Made by a program: the position numbers and the translations under genes
From: an uncultured Flavobacteriaceae bacterium
GTDB taxonomy: Bacteria; Bacteroidota; Bacteroidia; Flavobacteriales; Flavobacteriaceae
Assembly (NCBI GenBank): GCA_947487895.1
Contig: CANKYF010000006.1
Span: 62,001-126,000 of the forward strand
DNA: 64,000 nucleotides
Reading direction: 5' to 3'
Notes under the pieces: generated by a model
What the model was told of the DNA's origin: nothing
What the model saw: the letters and a program-made list of their open reading frames with translations, nothing else
The model's database searches: none
In this document: positions 9,201 to 19,680 of the stretch, in pieces
Layout: every line of letters starts with the position of its first letter
Numbering within the stretch: the stretch's first letter is position 1

Positions 9201-9234
9201 AGGATAAACTATTTTTAGTTTATCCTTTTTTTTT
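9201..9234 (+). terminator. Terminator of the ribosomal operon after rplQ
   Basis: AGGATAAACTA and TAGTTTATCCT form a perfect 11-bp stem around TTTT, followed by a run of T residues through 9234. This marks the end of the rpsD-rpoA-rplQ unit. Confidence 0.9.
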
Positions 9235-9256
9235 GAATTTTTGTAAAACTTTTTTG

Positions 9257-9342
9257 AGCGTTACCCTTAGGGTCAGGCTTTCGGTAGTCGCTTCCCAATT
9301 AAAAATTGGGAGAGCTTCAACAATACCTCAATCCTTAACGCT
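9257..9342. repeat. 86-bp intergenic palindromic repeat element
   Basis: The segment is bounded by AGCGTTA and its inverse TAACGCT. Inside are smaller hairpins (ACCC-TT-AGGGT; CCCAATT-AAA-AATTGGG) and the phrase GGGTCAGGCTTTCGGTAGTCGC. It resembles a short repeat commonly seen between genes in flavobacterial genomes. It encodes nothing and lies just before carA. No second full copy is in this window. Confidence 0.55.
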
Positions 9343-9360
9343 TAATATAATAGCAAATAA

Positions 9361-10470
9361 ATGAAGTATCAAAAAAAACAAGATGCCGTAGTTCTTTTAG
9401 CTGACGGCACCATTTTTCACGGAAAAGCAGTAGGAAACAAGCAAGGAACAGCATTTGGTGAAGTGTGTTTTAACACAGGTATGACAGGTTACCAAGAAAT
9501 ATTTACAGACCCATCATACTTTGGGCAGTTAATGGTAGCAACAAATGCACACATTGGTAATTATGGTACTAATGAAGATGAAGTAGAATCAGATTCAATA
9601 AAAATAGCAGGACTTATAGTTAAAAATTTTAGCTATGATTATTCTCGTGTAGCTGCAGATGAGTCTTTAGAAGATTTCTTAGAAAAGAATAATCTATTAG
9701 CAATTTCAGATGTAGACACTAGAGCATTGGTTAGCTACATTAGAGAACATGGAGCTATGAATGCTATAATTAGTACAGAAGTTGATAATATTGAAGGCCT
9801 AAAAAAGCAATTAGCTGAAGTGCCAAACATGGCAGGTTTAGAATTGGCTTCAAAAGTATCAACTAAAGAACCTTATTATTTTGGTAATGAAAATGCAACA
9901 TATAAAGTTGCTGCTTTAGATATAGGTATTAAGAAAAACATTCTTAGAAATATAGCAGAAAGAGATGTTTATATAAAAGTATTCCCGTACAATTCAAAAT
10001 TTGAAGATTTAGAAGCCTTCAATCCAGATGGGTATTTCTTATCTAACGGACCTGGAGATCCTGAACCATTAGAAGAAGCTCAAGAAGTAGCAAAAGAAAT
10101 TATAAAAAGAGATTTACCACTGTTTGGTATTTGTTTAGGGCATCAAGTAATAGCCATAGCAAATGGGGTTTCTACCTTTAAAATGCATAATGGACACAGA
10201 GGTATTAATCACCCAGTAAAAAATCTTAAAAGTGGTAAGGGAGAAATTACTTCTCAAAACCATGGATTTGCAGTAAATAGAGAAGAAGCTGAAGCAAATT
10301 CAGATTTAGAAATTACACATTTGCATTTAAATGATGATACAGTAGCTGGTTTAGCCATGAAAAGCAAAAACGTTTTTTCTGTACAGTACCATCCAGAAGC
10401 AAGTCCTGGACCACATGATTCCTCTTATTTATTCGATCAATTTGTAGAGAATATTAAAAAAAGTAAATAG
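9361..10470 (+). CDS. carA: Carbamoyl-phosphate synthase small subunit
   Basis: 369 residues. The N-terminal CarA domain holds GTAFGEVCFNTGMTGYQEIFTDPSY. The C-terminal class I glutamine amidotransferase domain has the nucleophile Cys at residue 258 (GICLGHQ) and the His-Glu motif QYHPEASPGP near residues 340-350. It releases ammonia from glutamine for carbamoyl phosphate made by CarB, feeding arginine and pyrimidine synthesis. carB is not adjacent. Confidence 0.97.
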   Translation: MKYQKKQDAVVLLADGTIFHGKAVGNKQGTAFGEVCFNTGMTGYQEIFTDPSYFGQLMVATNAHIGNYGTNEDEVESDSIKIAGLIVKNFSYDYSRVAADESLEDFLEKNNLLAISDVDTRALVSYIREHGAMNAIISTEVDNIEGLKKQLAEVPNMAGLELASKVSTKEPYYFGNENATYKVAALDIGIKKNILRNIAERDVYIKVFPYNSKFEDLEAFNPDGYFLSNGPGDPEPLEEAQEVAKEIIKRDLPLFGICLGHQVIAIANGVSTFKMHNGHRGINHPVKNLKSGKGEITSQNHGFAVNREEAEANSDLEITHLHLNDDTVAGLAMKSKNVFSVQYHPEASPGPHDSSYLFDQFVENIKKSK

Positions 10471-10587
10471 TTAATATATAGGCCTTTTAAAATTCAGTTT
10501 TTTTAAGGCTTATATTTTACTAAAACGTTATAGGTGTCAATTTCATAGTTTATATGAAAACATCTGAAAAAAAAGAAGATTTAACAT

Positions 10588-10595
10588 TAAATTTG
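10588..10595 (+). promoter_or_regulatory. Candidate -7 element for eno
   Basis: TAAATTTG matches TAnnTTTG, 31 bp before the eno ATG. A TTG at the -33 position is not seen, so support is partial. Confidence 0.35.
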
Positions 10596-10614
10596 AAGTA
10601 TAAAATTAAAGTAA

Positions 10615-11919
<1,305 letters not shown>

Positions 11920-11944
11920 TAATACTTAATTTATTGATATATAA

Positions 11945-11978
11945 AAAGCGATTATTTTTTAATAATCGCTTTTTTTTG
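11945..11978 (+). terminator. Terminator after eno
   Basis: AAAGCGATTATT and AATAATCGCTTT pair around TTTT, followed by a T-tract. Confidence 0.9.
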
Positions 11979-12091
11979 GTATCAATTTTATCAATATCCA
12001 AATTTATTAAACCAATAATATTAAGGCTTTAAAAATCCTTTTATATTTCGTAAATTAGCGCTCCGCTTTAACAAAAAAATTACTAGAATAT

Positions 12092-13381
12092 ATGGCAAAT
12101 ACCGCAACCTTAGAAATAGAAGGTAAAAAATATGAATTTCCTTTAATCGAAGGGACAGAGAAAGAAGTAGCAATAGATATTAAGACCCTTAGAGGAGCTA
12201 CAGGTGGTTATATAACTTTAGATTCAGGATATAAAAATACTGGTTCTTGTGAAAGTGCTATTACTTTCTTAGATGGTGAAAAAGGTATTTTAAGATATAG
12301 AGGATACTCTATTGAAGAATTAGCAGAAAAAGCGGATTTCCTTGAGGTAGCTTACCTATTAATTTTTGGTGAATTACCAACAAGTGAACAATTAGAAAAG
12401 TTTCACTCAGATATAAAAGCGCATTCTGTTGTTGATGATGATGTAAAGAAAATTCTTGATGCTTTTCCAAAAGCAGCACATCCAATGGGAGTTTTATCTT
12501 CTTTAACAAGTGCATTAACGGCCTTTAATCCAGAATCTGTTAATGTAGATTCTGAAGAAGACATGTATAATGCTATCGTTAGATTATTAGGAAAGCTTCC
12601 AATATTGGTAGCGTGGGCAATGCGTAAGAAAAAAGGATTGCCATTATATTATGGAGATTCTTCTTTGGGGTATGTTGAGAACATATTAAAAATGATGTTT
12701 AAGCAACCAAATGAAGATAAATATGTTCAAAATCCTATTCTTGTTAATGCTTTAGATAAATTATTAATTCTTCATGCAGATCATGAGCAAAACTGTTCTA
12801 CATCTACTGTTAGAATTACTGGTTCTTCTCATGCTGGATTATTTGCTTCTATTTCGGCTGGTATTTCTGCCCTTTGGGGACCATTACATGGTGGTGCTAA
12901 TCAAGCAGTTTTAGAAATGCTTGAGGCTATTAAAGAAGATGGAGGTGATACTAAAAAGTACATGGCTAAGGCTAAAGATAAATCAGATCCTTTCCGTTTA
13001 ATGGGATTCGGTCATAGAGTTTATAAGAACTTTGATCCAAGGGCAAGAATTATAAAAGTAGCCGCAGATGAAGTTTTAGCAGATTTAGGAGTTACTGACC
13101 CTATTTTGGATATCGCTAAAGGATTAGAACAAGAAGCTTTAAATGATGAGTATTTTGTAAAAAGAAAATTATATCCTAACGTAGATTTTTATTCTGGAAT
13201 TATATACAGAGCAATGGGTATTCCTGTTGAAATGTTTACAGTAATGTTTGCATTAGGGCGTTTACCAGGTTGGATAGCTCAATGGAGAGAAATGCGTTTG
13301 CGCAAAGAACCAATAGGTAGACCAAGACAATTATATATTGGTGAAACTGAAAGAAGTTTCAAATCTATCTCAGAGAGATAA
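12092..13381 (+). CDS. gltA: Citrate synthase (type I)
   Basis: 429 residues, close to the E. coli hexameric enzyme. Catalytic motifs are HADHEQNCSTSTVR, the GPLHGGANQAVLEML histidine region, FGHRVYKNFDPRA, and the C-terminal aspartate in NVDFYSG. It condenses acetyl-CoA and oxaloacetate, the first step of the TCA cycle. It stands alone between the eno terminator and its own hairpin at 13409. Confidence 0.97.
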   Translation: MANTATLEIEGKKYEFPLIEGTEKEVAIDIKTLRGATGGYITLDSGYKNTGSCESAITFLDGEKGILRYRGYSIEELAEKADFLEVAYLLIFGELPTSEQLEKFHSDIKAHSVVDDDVKKILDAFPKAAHPMGVLSSLTSALTAFNPESVNVDSEEDMYNAIVRLLGKLPILVAWAMRKKKGLPLYYGDSSLGYVENILKMMFKQPNEDKYVQNPILVNALDKLLILHADHEQNCSTSTVRITGSSHAGLFASISAGISALWGPLHGGANQAVLEMLEAIKEDGGDTKKYMAKAKDKSDPFRLMGFGHRVYKNFDPRARIIKVAADEVLADLGVTDPILDIAKGLEQEALNDEYFVKRKLYPNVDFYSGIIYRAMGIPVEMFTVMFALGRLPGWIAQWREMRLRKEPIGRPRQLYIGETERSFKSISER

Positions 13382-13408
13382 TATTTAAGTGTTTTTTAAA
13401 TAATTGTT

Positions 13409-13446
13409 AAGCTTTGTGGTTTTTCCATGAAGCTTTTCTTTTTTTT
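13409..13446 (+). terminator. Terminator after gltA
   Basis: AAGCTTTGTGG and CCATGAAGCTT pair imperfectly around a T-rich loop, followed by TTTTCTTTTTTTT. Confidence 0.7.
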
Positions 13447-13490
13447 ACACGTTGTTTTTAAGAATTATTAAAATATTGTTTTTTTATTAC

Positions 13491-13498
13491 TAGCTTTG
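13491..13498 (+). promoter_or_regulatory. Candidate -7 element for the DDAH-like/ctlX pair
   Basis: TAGCTTTG matches TAnnTTTG. The start codon candidates are only 12-21 bp downstream (TTG 13510, GTG 13519), implying a very short leader. No well-placed -33 TTG is seen. Confidence 0.35.
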
Positions 13499-13518
13499 GG
13501 GCTTTAAAATTGAAGCGT

Positions 13519-14430
13519 GTGAAATTAAATATTCAGAATGAAACGTCTAGATTAAGAGCGGTTATTTTAGGAACTGCCGAAAGTTTTGGAGGAACACCAA
13601 AAGCAGAAGATTGTTATGATCCTAAAAGCGTTGAGCATGTTTTGGCAGGGACATACCCTAAAGAGGACGATATGATTTTAGAAATGCAATCTGTAGCAAA
13701 AATTCTTGAGAAATATGGGGTTACAGTTTACAGACCAGATGTATTAAAAAAATGTAATCAAATATTTTCGAGAGATATAGCTTTTACTATTAATGATAAG
13801 ATTATTAGAGCTAATATATTACCAGATAGAGATAAGGAAATAGAGGCAATTAGATATGTTTGGAATAAAATAGATGAAGATAAACGCATTATTTTACCTG
13901 AAGAATGCCATGTTGAAGGCGGTGATGTAATGCCTTGGAATGACTATATTTTTATTGGTACATATACAGGCGAAGATTATCCAGATATTATTACAGCAAG
14001 GACTAATATTGAAGCTGTAAATGCCATAAATGAGTTATTTCCTGATAAAAAAGTAAAGGCATTTGAGCTTAGAAAATCTAATACTAATGCCAAGGAGAAT
14101 GCATTGCATTTAGATTGTTGTTTTCAACCAATAGGAAAAGAGAAAGCGATCATTCACAAAAATGGATTTTTAGTTGAAAGTGAATATGAATGGTTAGTCA
14201 ATTTCTTTGGTATAGAGAATGTTTTTGAAATTGACAAAGAGGAGATGTATGATATGAATTGCAATGTGTTTTCAATATCTGAAGATATTATTATTTCAGA
14301 AAAAAGCTTTACACGTTTAAATACATGGTTAAGAGCCCAGAACTTTATAGTTGAAGAAGTACCTTATTCAGAAATAGGAAAGCAAGGTGGCTTATTAAGA
14401 TGTACTACAATGCCTTTAATTAGAGATTAA
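13519..14430 (+). CDS. Dimethylarginine dimethylaminohydrolase-like pentein hydrolase
   Basis: About 303 residues from GTG 13519; TTG 13510 is an alternative three codons earlier and no ATG is available. Pentein (amidinotransferase/arginine deiminase) superfamily motifs are present: FSRDIAF, HVEGGDVM, the catalytic-type His in ALHLDCCF (near residue 197) and nucleophilic Cys in GGLLRCTTMP (near residue 295). Such enzymes hydrolyse or transfer the guanidine group of arginine derivatives. Dimethylarginine hydrolysis is the annotation usual for this subgroup, but the substrate here is not proven. The stop is directly followed by the ctlX start, so the two are translationally coupled. Confidence 0.8.
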   Translation: MKLNIQNETSRLRAVILGTAESFGGTPKAEDCYDPKSVEHVLAGTYPKEDDMILEMQSVAKILEKYGVTVYRPDVLKKCNQIFSRDIAFTINDKIIRANILPDRDKEIEAIRYVWNKIDEDKRIILPEECHVEGGDVMPWNDYIFIGTYTGEDYPDIITARTNIEAVNAINELFPDKKVKAFELRKSNTNAKENALHLDCCFQPIGKEKAIIHKNGFLVESEYEWLVNFFGIENVFEIDKEEMYDMNCNVFSISEDIIISEKSFTRLNTWLRAQNFIVEEVPYSEIGKQGGLLRCTTMPLIRD

Positions 14431-15366
14431 ATGAAACAAACAACTAATACTATATTAATGGTTCGTCCAGTTAATTTTAGGATGAATGAGCAAACAGCAG
14501 TCAATAATTATTATCAGAAAGTAATGGACGGTTTGTTGCCAGCTACTGTTAACAAAAAAGCACAAGAGGAGTTTGATATTTACGTTGAAAAATTAAGATC
14601 TTATGGTATTAATGTTATAGTTGTTTCTGATACTGAAGAATTTGATACACCAGACTCTATTTTTCCCAATAACTGGATTTCTTTTCATCAAAACGGAACA
14701 GTGGCCTTATACCCAATGTTTGCAGAAAATAGAAGATATGAAAGGAGAGAAGATGTTCTTGAAACTTTGGAAAAAGCAGGTTTTAAAATTGAAGATATAG
14801 TTGATTATACTTCAGCCGAAGAAGAAGACGTATTTTTAGAAGGAACAGGGAGTTTATTACTAGATAGAGTTAACAGAATAGCATATTGCGCTTTATCAGA
14901 TAGGGCAGATGAAGGTTTATTTATTGAATTTTGTGAAGATTTTGAATATTCTCCAGTAGTTTTCACTGCTAATCAAACTGTAAATGGAGAAAGAAAAGCT
15001 ATTTATCATACAAACGTTATGATGTGTATAGCTGAAACTTTTGCAGTTATTTGCTTAGATACTATTGATGATAAAAAAGAACGAAAAAATGTTGTAAAAC
15101 ATCTTAAGGAAAGTGGAAAAGAGATAATTACTATTACTGAAGCCCAAGTAAATCACTTTGCTGGAAATATGTTACAGGTTAGAGGGGATAATAATGATCT
15201 GTTTTTGGTAATGAGCCAAGCATCCTATGATAGTTTAACAAAAAATCAAATACAACAAATTGAGAAGCACTGTGCTATCATTTCAAGTTCGTTAGATATT
15301 ATTGAAGCTTGTGGAGGGGGAAGTGCACGTTGTATGATGGCTGAGGTATTTTTACCAAAAGCTTGA
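14431..15366 (+). CDS. ctlX: Citrulline utilisation hydrolase CtlX-like
   Basis: 311 residues of the arginine deiminase-related (pentein) family. Landmarks are TILMVRPVNFRMNEQTAVNNYYQ at the N terminus, SIFPNNWISFH, FLEGTGSLLLDR, the catalytic-type His193 (IYHTNVMMC) and Cys301 (GGGSARCMMAEVFLP). CtlX was described in Francisella as a citrulline-utilising hydrolase. The ATG directly abuts the upstream stop, making a two-gene unit that may process arginine- or citrulline-like compounds. Confidence 0.8.
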   Translation: MKQTTNTILMVRPVNFRMNEQTAVNNYYQKVMDGLLPATVNKKAQEEFDIYVEKLRSYGINVIVVSDTEEFDTPDSIFPNNWISFHQNGTVALYPMFAENRRYERREDVLETLEKAGFKIEDIVDYTSAEEEDVFLEGTGSLLLDRVNRIAYCALSDRADEGLFIEFCEDFEYSPVVFTANQTVNGERKAIYHTNVMMCIAETFAVICLDTIDDKKERKNVVKHLKESGKEIITITEAQVNHFAGNMLQVRGDNNDLFLVMSQASYDSLTKNQIQQIEKHCAIISSSLDIIEACGGGSARCMMAEVFLPKA

Positions 15367-15370
15367 AAGC

Positions 15371-17443
15371 TTACGAATCGCTTGGTCTAGATTTTGGTAA
15401 TTGTACGTAGAATGTACTACCTAAACCTAAAGTACTTTCAACCCAAATTTTACCATGGTTAAGTTCTACAAGTTCTTTACAAATAGAAAGTCCTAAACCT
15501 GTACCTTTTTCATTGCTAGTACCCATAGTTGTAAAAGAAGTATTCTTGAACAATTTTTCTAAATTTTCTTTTGAAATACCTACACCAGTATCTGCAATAC
15601 TAACAATACAGCTACCATTACTAATATGATTAGATACAGTAATAGTATCTCCTTTTTTAGCGAATTTAATGGCGTTAGCAAGTAAGTTTTGAATAACAAT
15701 TTCAAACATACTTCTATCTGCATAAGCAAAGTCTCTTAAAGAGTGATCTACAAGAGTAATACCTTTACTCTCTATACGTTGATCTACTAGTTTTATTTTG
15801 TCTTCAAAAACTTCTTGAATATCAAATAGACTAGGTTTTGGTTCTAAAGATTGCATTTGAGATTTAGACCAGTTTAATAAATTAAAAAGTAGTAAAGATG
15901 CGTTATTGGCATTCTCACTTAATTCTGGAATAAGGTTATCAAACTCTTCTCTAGATAAAGACCCATCTCTTAATAGTTCTATAAATCCGTTTATAGAAGA
16001 TAGGGAATCTTTAAGATCATGAGATACAATTGAAAATAATTTATCTTTTACATTATTTACACTTTCAAGGTGCTTAGTTTGTTCTTGAAAAGATTGATTT
16101 TGTAACTCTATTTTAATATTCTTTTCTTCTAATTCTTGAGTATACTTAATATTGTTATTTCTTTTTAAGTAAATTAATACTAAAAAAGTAGATACAATAG
16201 CCAGTGCCGCTAATAAACCATAAAAGATAAGTTTAAATCTATTTAACTTATCTGAATCTTGAGGCGTTGTTTTTTTAAGTCTAGGCCTAAAATGATTGAT
16301 AGAGTTTTCGGATTTTTCAGTATTATCAACTTCAGAAGTTAGTTCTGTATTAATGTTACCATTAATTACCTTAGTTTTTGCTTTTTCCTTATCAATCTTA
16401 CTTTTTAAGTTGTAATACTCACGTTGCCAGACAAAAGCTCTATCAAATTTCTTTTTTATAGAATCTAAAGATTTTTTAAGACCATAGTTTCTTAACAACT
16501 CATTATCATTATCTAATTTTCTGGCGAGTTTACCTGCTTCTAATAATTGTTTTTCAGCAACTTTTAGTCTGTCTTTTTGAATGTTAAGATCACCAAGACT
16601 ATTTAATACATTTAAATAATTTGTTTTGTCTTTTTGTCTTCTTGTAATATTGTAACCTCTAACTAAGTACCTTGTAGCTTTTTCATAATTTTTAAACAAT
16701 AAATACTCGGCTCCTAACTTTGGATAAATTCTAGCTTTAACAGAATCTGTTTTAACATTAGCTAACACTTTTTCATAATAGCTAATAGCTTTTCTATGTT
16801 CGGTTTTTAAAGAATATAAGTCTCCTAAATAACTGTTCGAAGTGTTAATACCATTAGTATCTGAAAGTTCTTCTTGAATGTTTAGAGCATTTTCAAAATA
16901 TTCAATAGCCTTATCATTGGCTTCAATATTAAAAAAGGCCTTTGCTAAATTGCTGTAAGCTAAGTTTAAATCCTGAGATAAATTTTGTCTTTCTAATTCT
17001 TTAATAGATGCTAAAGAATATTGTAAACCTTTAGAGTAGTTACCTCTTTTTATTTCAATAAGACCTATACTATTATTAACTCTAGCAACACTAAGCGTAT
17101 CTTTTAAATTATCATATAGTTCTTTAGCTCTATTATAATCGCTTAAAGCATTGATATAATCATCTTTCTTAGCGTAGATTAAAGCTTTAAAATAAGTGAT
17201 TTCAGCAATACCCTTATTGTAATTAATTTTACTGGACAGTTTTTCGCTTTGGATGATGTGTTTTAAAGCTCTGTCATACTCTTTAGCATTGTAAAGTGCT
17301 GTTATAAGTTTTAAAGAAGTGTCTACTTTTAGGGAATCTTGTTTTTGGTAAGCTAATTCTATGATGAGACTATCAATGTCATTGGTTTGTGCTAAACCAA
17401 TATACACTGATAAAAACATAATTAAAGTAATTATTCTCCTCAT
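15371..17443 (-). CDS. TPR-repeat sensor histidine kinase (orphan)
   Basis: About 690 residues from ATG 17443, preferred over 17476 because it gives a clean signal peptide (MRRIITLIMFLSVYIGLAQ). TPR repeats fill roughly residues 40-330. A membrane segment (LIFYGLLAALAIVSTFLVLIYL) follows near residue 410, then a coiled coil. The kinase core has the phosphoacceptor His near 475 (SIVSHDLKDSL), an N box (NLLANAIKFA) and G boxes (DTGVGIS, GTGLGLSI). The sensor would be periplasmic and the kinase cytoplasmic. No response regulator is adjacent. It converges with ctlX with only 4 bp between. Confidence 0.9.
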   Translation of the reverse strand: MRRIITLIMFLSVYIGLAQTNDIDSLIIELAYQKQDSLKVDTSLKLITALYNAKEYDRALKHIIQSEKLSSKINYNKGIAEITYFKALIYAKKDDYINALSDYNRAKELYDNLKDTLSVARVNNSIGLIEIKRGNYSKGLQYSLASIKELERQNLSQDLNLAYSNLAKAFFNIEANDKAIEYFENALNIQEELSDTNGINTSNSYLGDLYSLKTEHRKAISYYEKVLANVKTDSVKARIYPKLGAEYLLFKNYEKATRYLVRGYNITRRQKDKTNYLNVLNSLGDLNIQKDRLKVAEKQLLEAGKLARKLDNDNELLRNYGLKKSLDSIKKKFDRAFVWQREYYNLKSKIDKEKAKTKVINGNINTELTSEVDNTEKSENSINHFRPRLKKTTPQDSDKLNRFKLIFYGLLAALAIVSTFLVLIYLKRNNNIKYTQELEEKNIKIELQNQSFQEQTKHLESVNNVKDKLFSIVSHDLKDSLSSINGFIELLRDGSLSREEFDNLIPELSENANNASLLLFNLLNWSKSQMQSLEPKPSLFDIQEVFEDKIKLVDQRIESKGITLVDHSLRDFAYADRSMFEIVIQNLLANAIKFAKKGDTITVSNHISNGSCIVSIADTGVGISKENLEKLFKNTSFTTMGTSNEKGTGLGLSICKELVELNHGKIWVESTLGLGSTFYVQLPKSRPSDS

Positions 17444-17720
17444 AATAATTATATACAATACAATAAAACTACACAATAAAAGAAGTCTTATTTTGAGGGA
17501 AAAGTAAACTTACTTTATTTAGCTGTAATGGTTTGTCAGTATTTTTAATGTTTCCAGAAAAAATCTGGTCATAATAGCTTTACAAAACAAAATTTGAAAA
17601 AAGACATTTCAAATTCTAATTTATAAGTTTTAATACCAAAAAATTAGATGAAATGAACTCCAAAAATTAGGCCAAAAACCGATGAATAGACAAACGGCAA
17701 AAAAGTCGGAAAAAAAACAC

Positions 17721-17737
17721 TTTCATCGATGAAATGC
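17721..17737. promoter_or_regulatory. Palindrome TTTCATCGATGAAA, candidate operator
   Basis: A perfect 14-bp palindrome in the divergent region, 278 bp upstream of the TPR kinase start and 174 bp upstream of argS. Its right half extends to ATCGATGAAATGC, nearly identical to 28087-28099 in front of the second TPR kinase locus. A binding protein is not known. Confidence 0.4.
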
Positions 17738-17864
17738 AACTTTTTTCTAGGGCTTTAAGGTTTTTTATTAAATGCTTGTTTTGTTAATGTTTTGACATTT
17801 TTAGTTATAAAATTAACGCTAATTCTTTTGAATTTATTTTTATGAATGAGCTTAATAAATGTTT

Positions 17865-17872
17865 TATCTTTG
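17865..17872 (+). promoter_or_regulatory. Candidate -7 element for argS
   Basis: TATCTTTG matches TAnnTTTG and lies 22 bp before the argS ATG, a typical Bacteroidota promoter spacing. The -33 TTG is not clear. Confidence 0.45.
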
Positions 17873-17894
17873 CCTCCTAAAATAACAAGAGTTA

Positions 17895-19667
17895 ATGAGT
17901 CTTCAAGAAACCTTATCAAATCAAGTTAAACAAGCTGTTTTAGCATCTTTTAATGTAGAGATTGAATCTGTAGAATTTCAGGCAACAAGAAAAGAATTTG
18001 CAGGAGATATCACAATAGTTGTATTTCCGTTGTTAAGATTTGTAAAAGGTAATCCAGTGCAAATTGGTGAAACTATAGGTGATTATTTAGTTGAAAATGT
18101 TTCTGATGTTAAGGCGTTTAACGTTGTAAAAGGATTTTTAAATATTGAAATTAGTGATTCTTATTACATCAATTTTTTCAATGGAATAAAAGGCGATGAA
18201 AACTATGGTTTTGTGTCTTCTAGTTCTAATGAGAAAGCAGTAATGGTAGAGTATTCATCACCTAATACCAATAAGCCATTACATTTAGGACACATTAGAA
18301 ATAATTTATTAGGTTATAGCGTTTCCGAAATTTTAAAAGCTAGTGGAAAGAAGATTTATAAAACTCAAATTATTAATGATAGAGGTATACATATTTGTAA
18401 AAGTATGTTGGCTTGGAAACGTTTTGGTAATGAAGAAACCCCTGAAAGTACTGGTTTAAAAGGTGATAAATTAGTAGGTAATTATTATGTAAAGTTTGAC
18501 CAAGAATATAAAAAGGAAATTCAAGTTTTAGTTGAAGAAGGGCAAACAGAAGAAGAAGCTAAAAAGAATGCACCTATCTTATTAGAAGCCCAAGAAATGC
18601 TTCGACAATGGGAGTCTGGTGATGAAGACACTGTAGCACTTTGGAAAACCATGAATGGTTGGGTGTACAATGGTTTTAACGAAACCTATAGAAATCTGGG
18701 TGTAGATTTTGATACTCTATATTACGAAAGTGATACTTATTTATTAGGAAAAGAATTTGTTGCAGAGGGTTTAAAATCTGGAGTTTTCCATAAAGAAGAA
18801 GATGGTTCTGTTTGGTGTGATTTAACACATGAAGGTTTAGATAAAAAGATTGTACAGCGTGCTGATGGTACTGCTGTTTACATGACTCAAGATATAGGTA
18901 CTGCCATACAACGTATCAAAGATTTTCCAGATGTTGGCGGTATGGTATATACAGTGGGTAATGAACAAGATTATCATTTTCAAGTATTGTTTTTAATTTT
19001 AAAAAAGCTTGGTTTTGATTGGGCTAAAAATCTGTATCATCTAAGCTATGGTATGGTAGATTTACCTAGCGGTAAAATGAAAAGTAGAGAAGGGACTGTA
19101 GTTGATGCAGATGATTTGATTGTAGAAATGACAGATACAGCTAGAAATATTTCTCAAGAATTAGGTAAATTAGATGGTTATTCAGAAGAAGAGAAAGAAG
19201 GTATTTATCAAACCATAGGTTTAGGAGCTTTAAAATATTATATCTTAAAGGTAGACCCTAAAAAACGTATTTTGTTTGATCCTAAGGAATCAGTCGATTT
19301 TCAAGGAAATACAGGTCCTTTTATACAATACACTTATGCAAGAATACAGGCTATTCTTAGAAAAGCTTCTATTGAAGAAAAAGATGTTGCCGTTGAATTA
19401 GACATAAAAGAAAAGGAGTTGTTAAAACAATTACAATTATTCCCAGAGACAATTCAAAATGCAGCCTCTCAACATAGTCCTGCTTTAATTGCTAATTATA
19501 CTTATGATTTGGTAAAGTTGTATAATTCATTTTTTCAAAACATATCGATTTTTGGAGCTGATAGTGAAAACGAGAAAATATTTAGAGTTCAGCTTTCTAG
19601 AGCGGTATCTAATACTATCAAAAATGCGTTTAGCGTTTTAGGTATAAATGTACCGGCGAGAATGTAA
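17895..19667 (+). CDS. argS: Arginyl-tRNA synthetase
   Basis: 590 residues, normal size. It has the N-terminal additional domain, the HIGH motif at residues 130-133 (HLGHIRNN), the KMSK-like GKMKSREG from residue 393, and a C-terminal anticodon-binding domain ending in SVLGINVPARM. It charges tRNA-Arg in the cytoplasm. It is a single gene with its own promoter, converging with the oxidoreductase gene. Confidence 0.97.
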   Translation: MSLQETLSNQVKQAVLASFNVEIESVEFQATRKEFAGDITIVVFPLLRFVKGNPVQIGETIGDYLVENVSDVKAFNVVKGFLNIEISDSYYINFFNGIKGDENYGFVSSSSNEKAVMVEYSSPNTNKPLHLGHIRNNLLGYSVSEILKASGKKIYKTQIINDRGIHICKSMLAWKRFGNEETPESTGLKGDKLVGNYYVKFDQEYKKEIQVLVEEGQTEEEAKKNAPILLEAQEMLRQWESGDEDTVALWKTMNGWVYNGFNETYRNLGVDFDTLYYESDTYLLGKEFVAEGLKSGVFHKEEDGSVWCDLTHEGLDKKIVQRADGTAVYMTQDIGTAIQRIKDFPDVGGMVYTVGNEQDYHFQVLFLILKKLGFDWAKNLYHLSYGMVDLPSGKMKSREGTVVDADDLIVEMTDTARNISQELGKLDGYSEEEKEGIYQTIGLGALKYYILKVDPKKRILFDPKESVDFQGNTGPFIQYTYARIQAILRKASIEEKDVAVELDIKEKELLKQLQLFPETIQNAASQHSPALIANYTYDLVKLYNSFFQNISIFGADSENEKIFRVQLSRAVSNTIKNAFSVLGINVPARM

Positions 19668-19680
19668 TCTCGAGAAAAGT

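Larger units (their letters stand above)
17444..17894. other. Divergent intergenic region, TPR kinase / argS
   Basis: About 450 bp without a gene. It holds a perfect 14-bp palindrome TTTCATCGATGAAA (17721-17734), part of a motif ATCGATGAAATGC (17725-17737) that recurs as ATCGATGAATTGC at 28087. A related CGATGAAT lies at 17680, and an argS -7 box at 17865. No RNA gene was recognised. Confidence 0.6.

Noticed and set aside
10471-10540. Hairpin GGCCTT...AAGGCT after carA as terminator
   Set aside because: The stem is short and interrupted and no T-tract follows it, so it was not listed.
17477-17894. Possible tRNA or small RNA gene in the argS spacer
   Set aside because: No cloverleaf, CCA end or terminator-like hairpin could be found.
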